Shown one piece after another: positions 63,489-64,000 of a stretch of DNA of 64,000 nucleotides (the first letter of the stretch is position 1; each line of letters opens with the position of its first letter). The notes under the pieces are model-generated. The model searched no databases and was not told the DNA's origin. It saw only the letters and a list, made by a program, of their open reading frames with translations. The stretch spans positions 41,995,325 through 42,059,324 of the forward strand of contig QCXZ01000064.1 of assembly GCA_025024175.1 (NCBI GenBank). Reading direction: 5' to 3'. This DNA comes from Rhyzopertha dominica (Eukaryota > Arthropoda > Insecta > Coleoptera > Bostrichidae). Position numbers and translations under genes: made by a program.

Positions 63489-64000
63489 AGGTAGACGTTG
63501 TTGTATAGGAAGCGAAAAAACAAACCAGCTTCGTTCATCTGCACGACCATACTGCTTTATTGTAGCACATCTGTCTTGGTACAAAGAATACCGCTTGATG
63601 GCGCAGCATACCATTTTTAAGATATTTCCAACACCCCCACTATCTTAAAAATCACCCTTTTAACCTAAACCTACTACAAATTTGTTATGTTTAATACTTC
63701 CTAACCCTTTAGTGAGAATATCCGCAATCATGTCATCCGTTGGTAGATACTCTACATTTATTAAGTTTTCATGAATAATTTCTCTAATGAAATGATAGCG
63801 ATCAATACGTTTTGAGCGATTATGGAAAACTGGGTTTGTAGCTAATTTTAATGCGCTTTGGTTGTCATTATACACAATAATACAACTAAGTTTTCCAGTC
63901 AGCTCTGACAACAGATTCCTCAAATGTATTGCTTCTTTCGAAGCTTCGCTGAGAGCCATATACTCAGCTTCTGTGCTCGAAAGAGCAACTGTTCTTTGTT
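63489..64000 (-). mobile_element. Copia-2, 3' part, cut by the window end
   Basis: A 3' LTR at roughly 63489-63633 (minus-strand start TGTTGGAAATATC), polypurine tract GATAGTGGGGG at 63634-63644 and the end of RNase H. The left LTR edge is approximate, since the other LTR is outside the window. Confidence 0.8.
63660..64000 (-). CDS. Copia-2 RNase H, C-terminal end (partial)
   Basis: Minus-strand frame open to the window edge: LSSTEAEYMALSEASKEA-type start, then NDNQSALKLATNPVFHNRSK and LPTDDMIADILTKGLGS, the standard copia RNase H ending. Similar to but distinct from Copia-1 (30102-30530). Confidence 0.88.
   Translation of the reverse strand, partial: QRTVALSSTEAEYMALSEASKEAIHLRNLLSELTGKLSCIIVYNDNQSALKLATNPVFHNRSKRIDRYHFIREIIHENLINVEYLPTDDMIADILTKGLGSIKHNKFVVGLG

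Noticed and set aside
1..64000. Host protein-coding genes, rRNA or tRNA genes
   Set aside because: I looked for intron-exon coding runs, ribosomal motifs and tRNA folds and found none I could defend; tRNA-like strings are the retroelement primer-binding sites.

Overview
The window is eukaryotic and almost certainly from an arthropod, probably an insect with a large, repeat-rich genome. It is AT-rich, uses short GT-AG introns, and carries Tc1, hAT, PIF/Harbinger, THAP-DDE, Transib, Helitron, BEL/Pao, Ty3/gypsy and Ty1/copia sequences. I see no ordinary host gene that I can name. Nearly all coding potential belongs to transposable elements in different states of decay. I name families from protein motifs and ends read by eye; no search was run.

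Layout. 0-1 kb: broken Tc1-like transposase (minus). 1.5-8.2 kb: a minus-strand gypsy element (Gypsy-1) with both LTRs, split by a 2.6 kb hAT element with a perfect 8-bp target duplication and by an unclassified 568-bp insert. 8.3-9.5 kb: copy A of an unrecognised repeat with an RGG-rich exon and a 20-bp hairpin; copy B lies at 61.0-62.3 kb. 9.9-22.6 kb: a THAP zinc-finger plus DDE transposase gene. A Harbinger element sits in its roughly 60-bp first intron, and a young BEL/Pao element with one intact 1712-codon polyprotein sits in codon 9 of the Harbinger transposase. Three layers of insertion can be undone on paper, each with its target duplication. 23.8-29.0 kb: a second BEL/Pao with apparently identical LTRs but a large in-frame deletion and a changed integrase catalytic residue. 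29.1 kb: a 176-bp MITE. 29.9-34.2 kb: a young copia element (minus) with frameshifts. 34.2-38.8 kb: a broken SWIM/YqaJ-exonuclease gene, an inverted repeat pair and an 84-bp-arm palindrome. 39.0-42.5 kb: a second hAT with a 466-bp TATG microsatellite in an intron. 42.7-42.9 kb: a gypsy pol tail. 43.4-45.3 kb: a Transib (RAG1-related) transposase relic. 46.0-55.1 kb: a Helitron (minus) broken by a 1162-bp insert and by Gypsy-2. 55.2-59.0 kb: a third gypsy lineage (minus). 59.4-61.0 kb: a BEL relic. 63.0-64.0 kb: an unknown ORF broken by a copia element that runs off the window.

The most unusual object is inside Gypsy-2 at 51.8-53.1 kb. Two apparently identical 182-bp LTRs with a 4-bp target duplication and a tRNA primer-binding site enclose no retrotransposon genes. 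They enclose a single 285-codon ORF on the opposite strand, interrupted only by two ambiguous bases. It has a disordered Pro/Gly/Arg-rich N-terminus and looks like an RNA-virus nucleoprotein or coat protein, although I cannot name the family. It reads as a non-autonomous LTR element that captured foreign, perhaps viral, sequence in antisense and then moved recently.

The elements do not work together as pathways. The relations are nesting, trans-mobilisation of internally deleted LTR elements (Gypsy-1, Gypsy-2, BEL-2 and the chimera) and possible MITE mobilisation.
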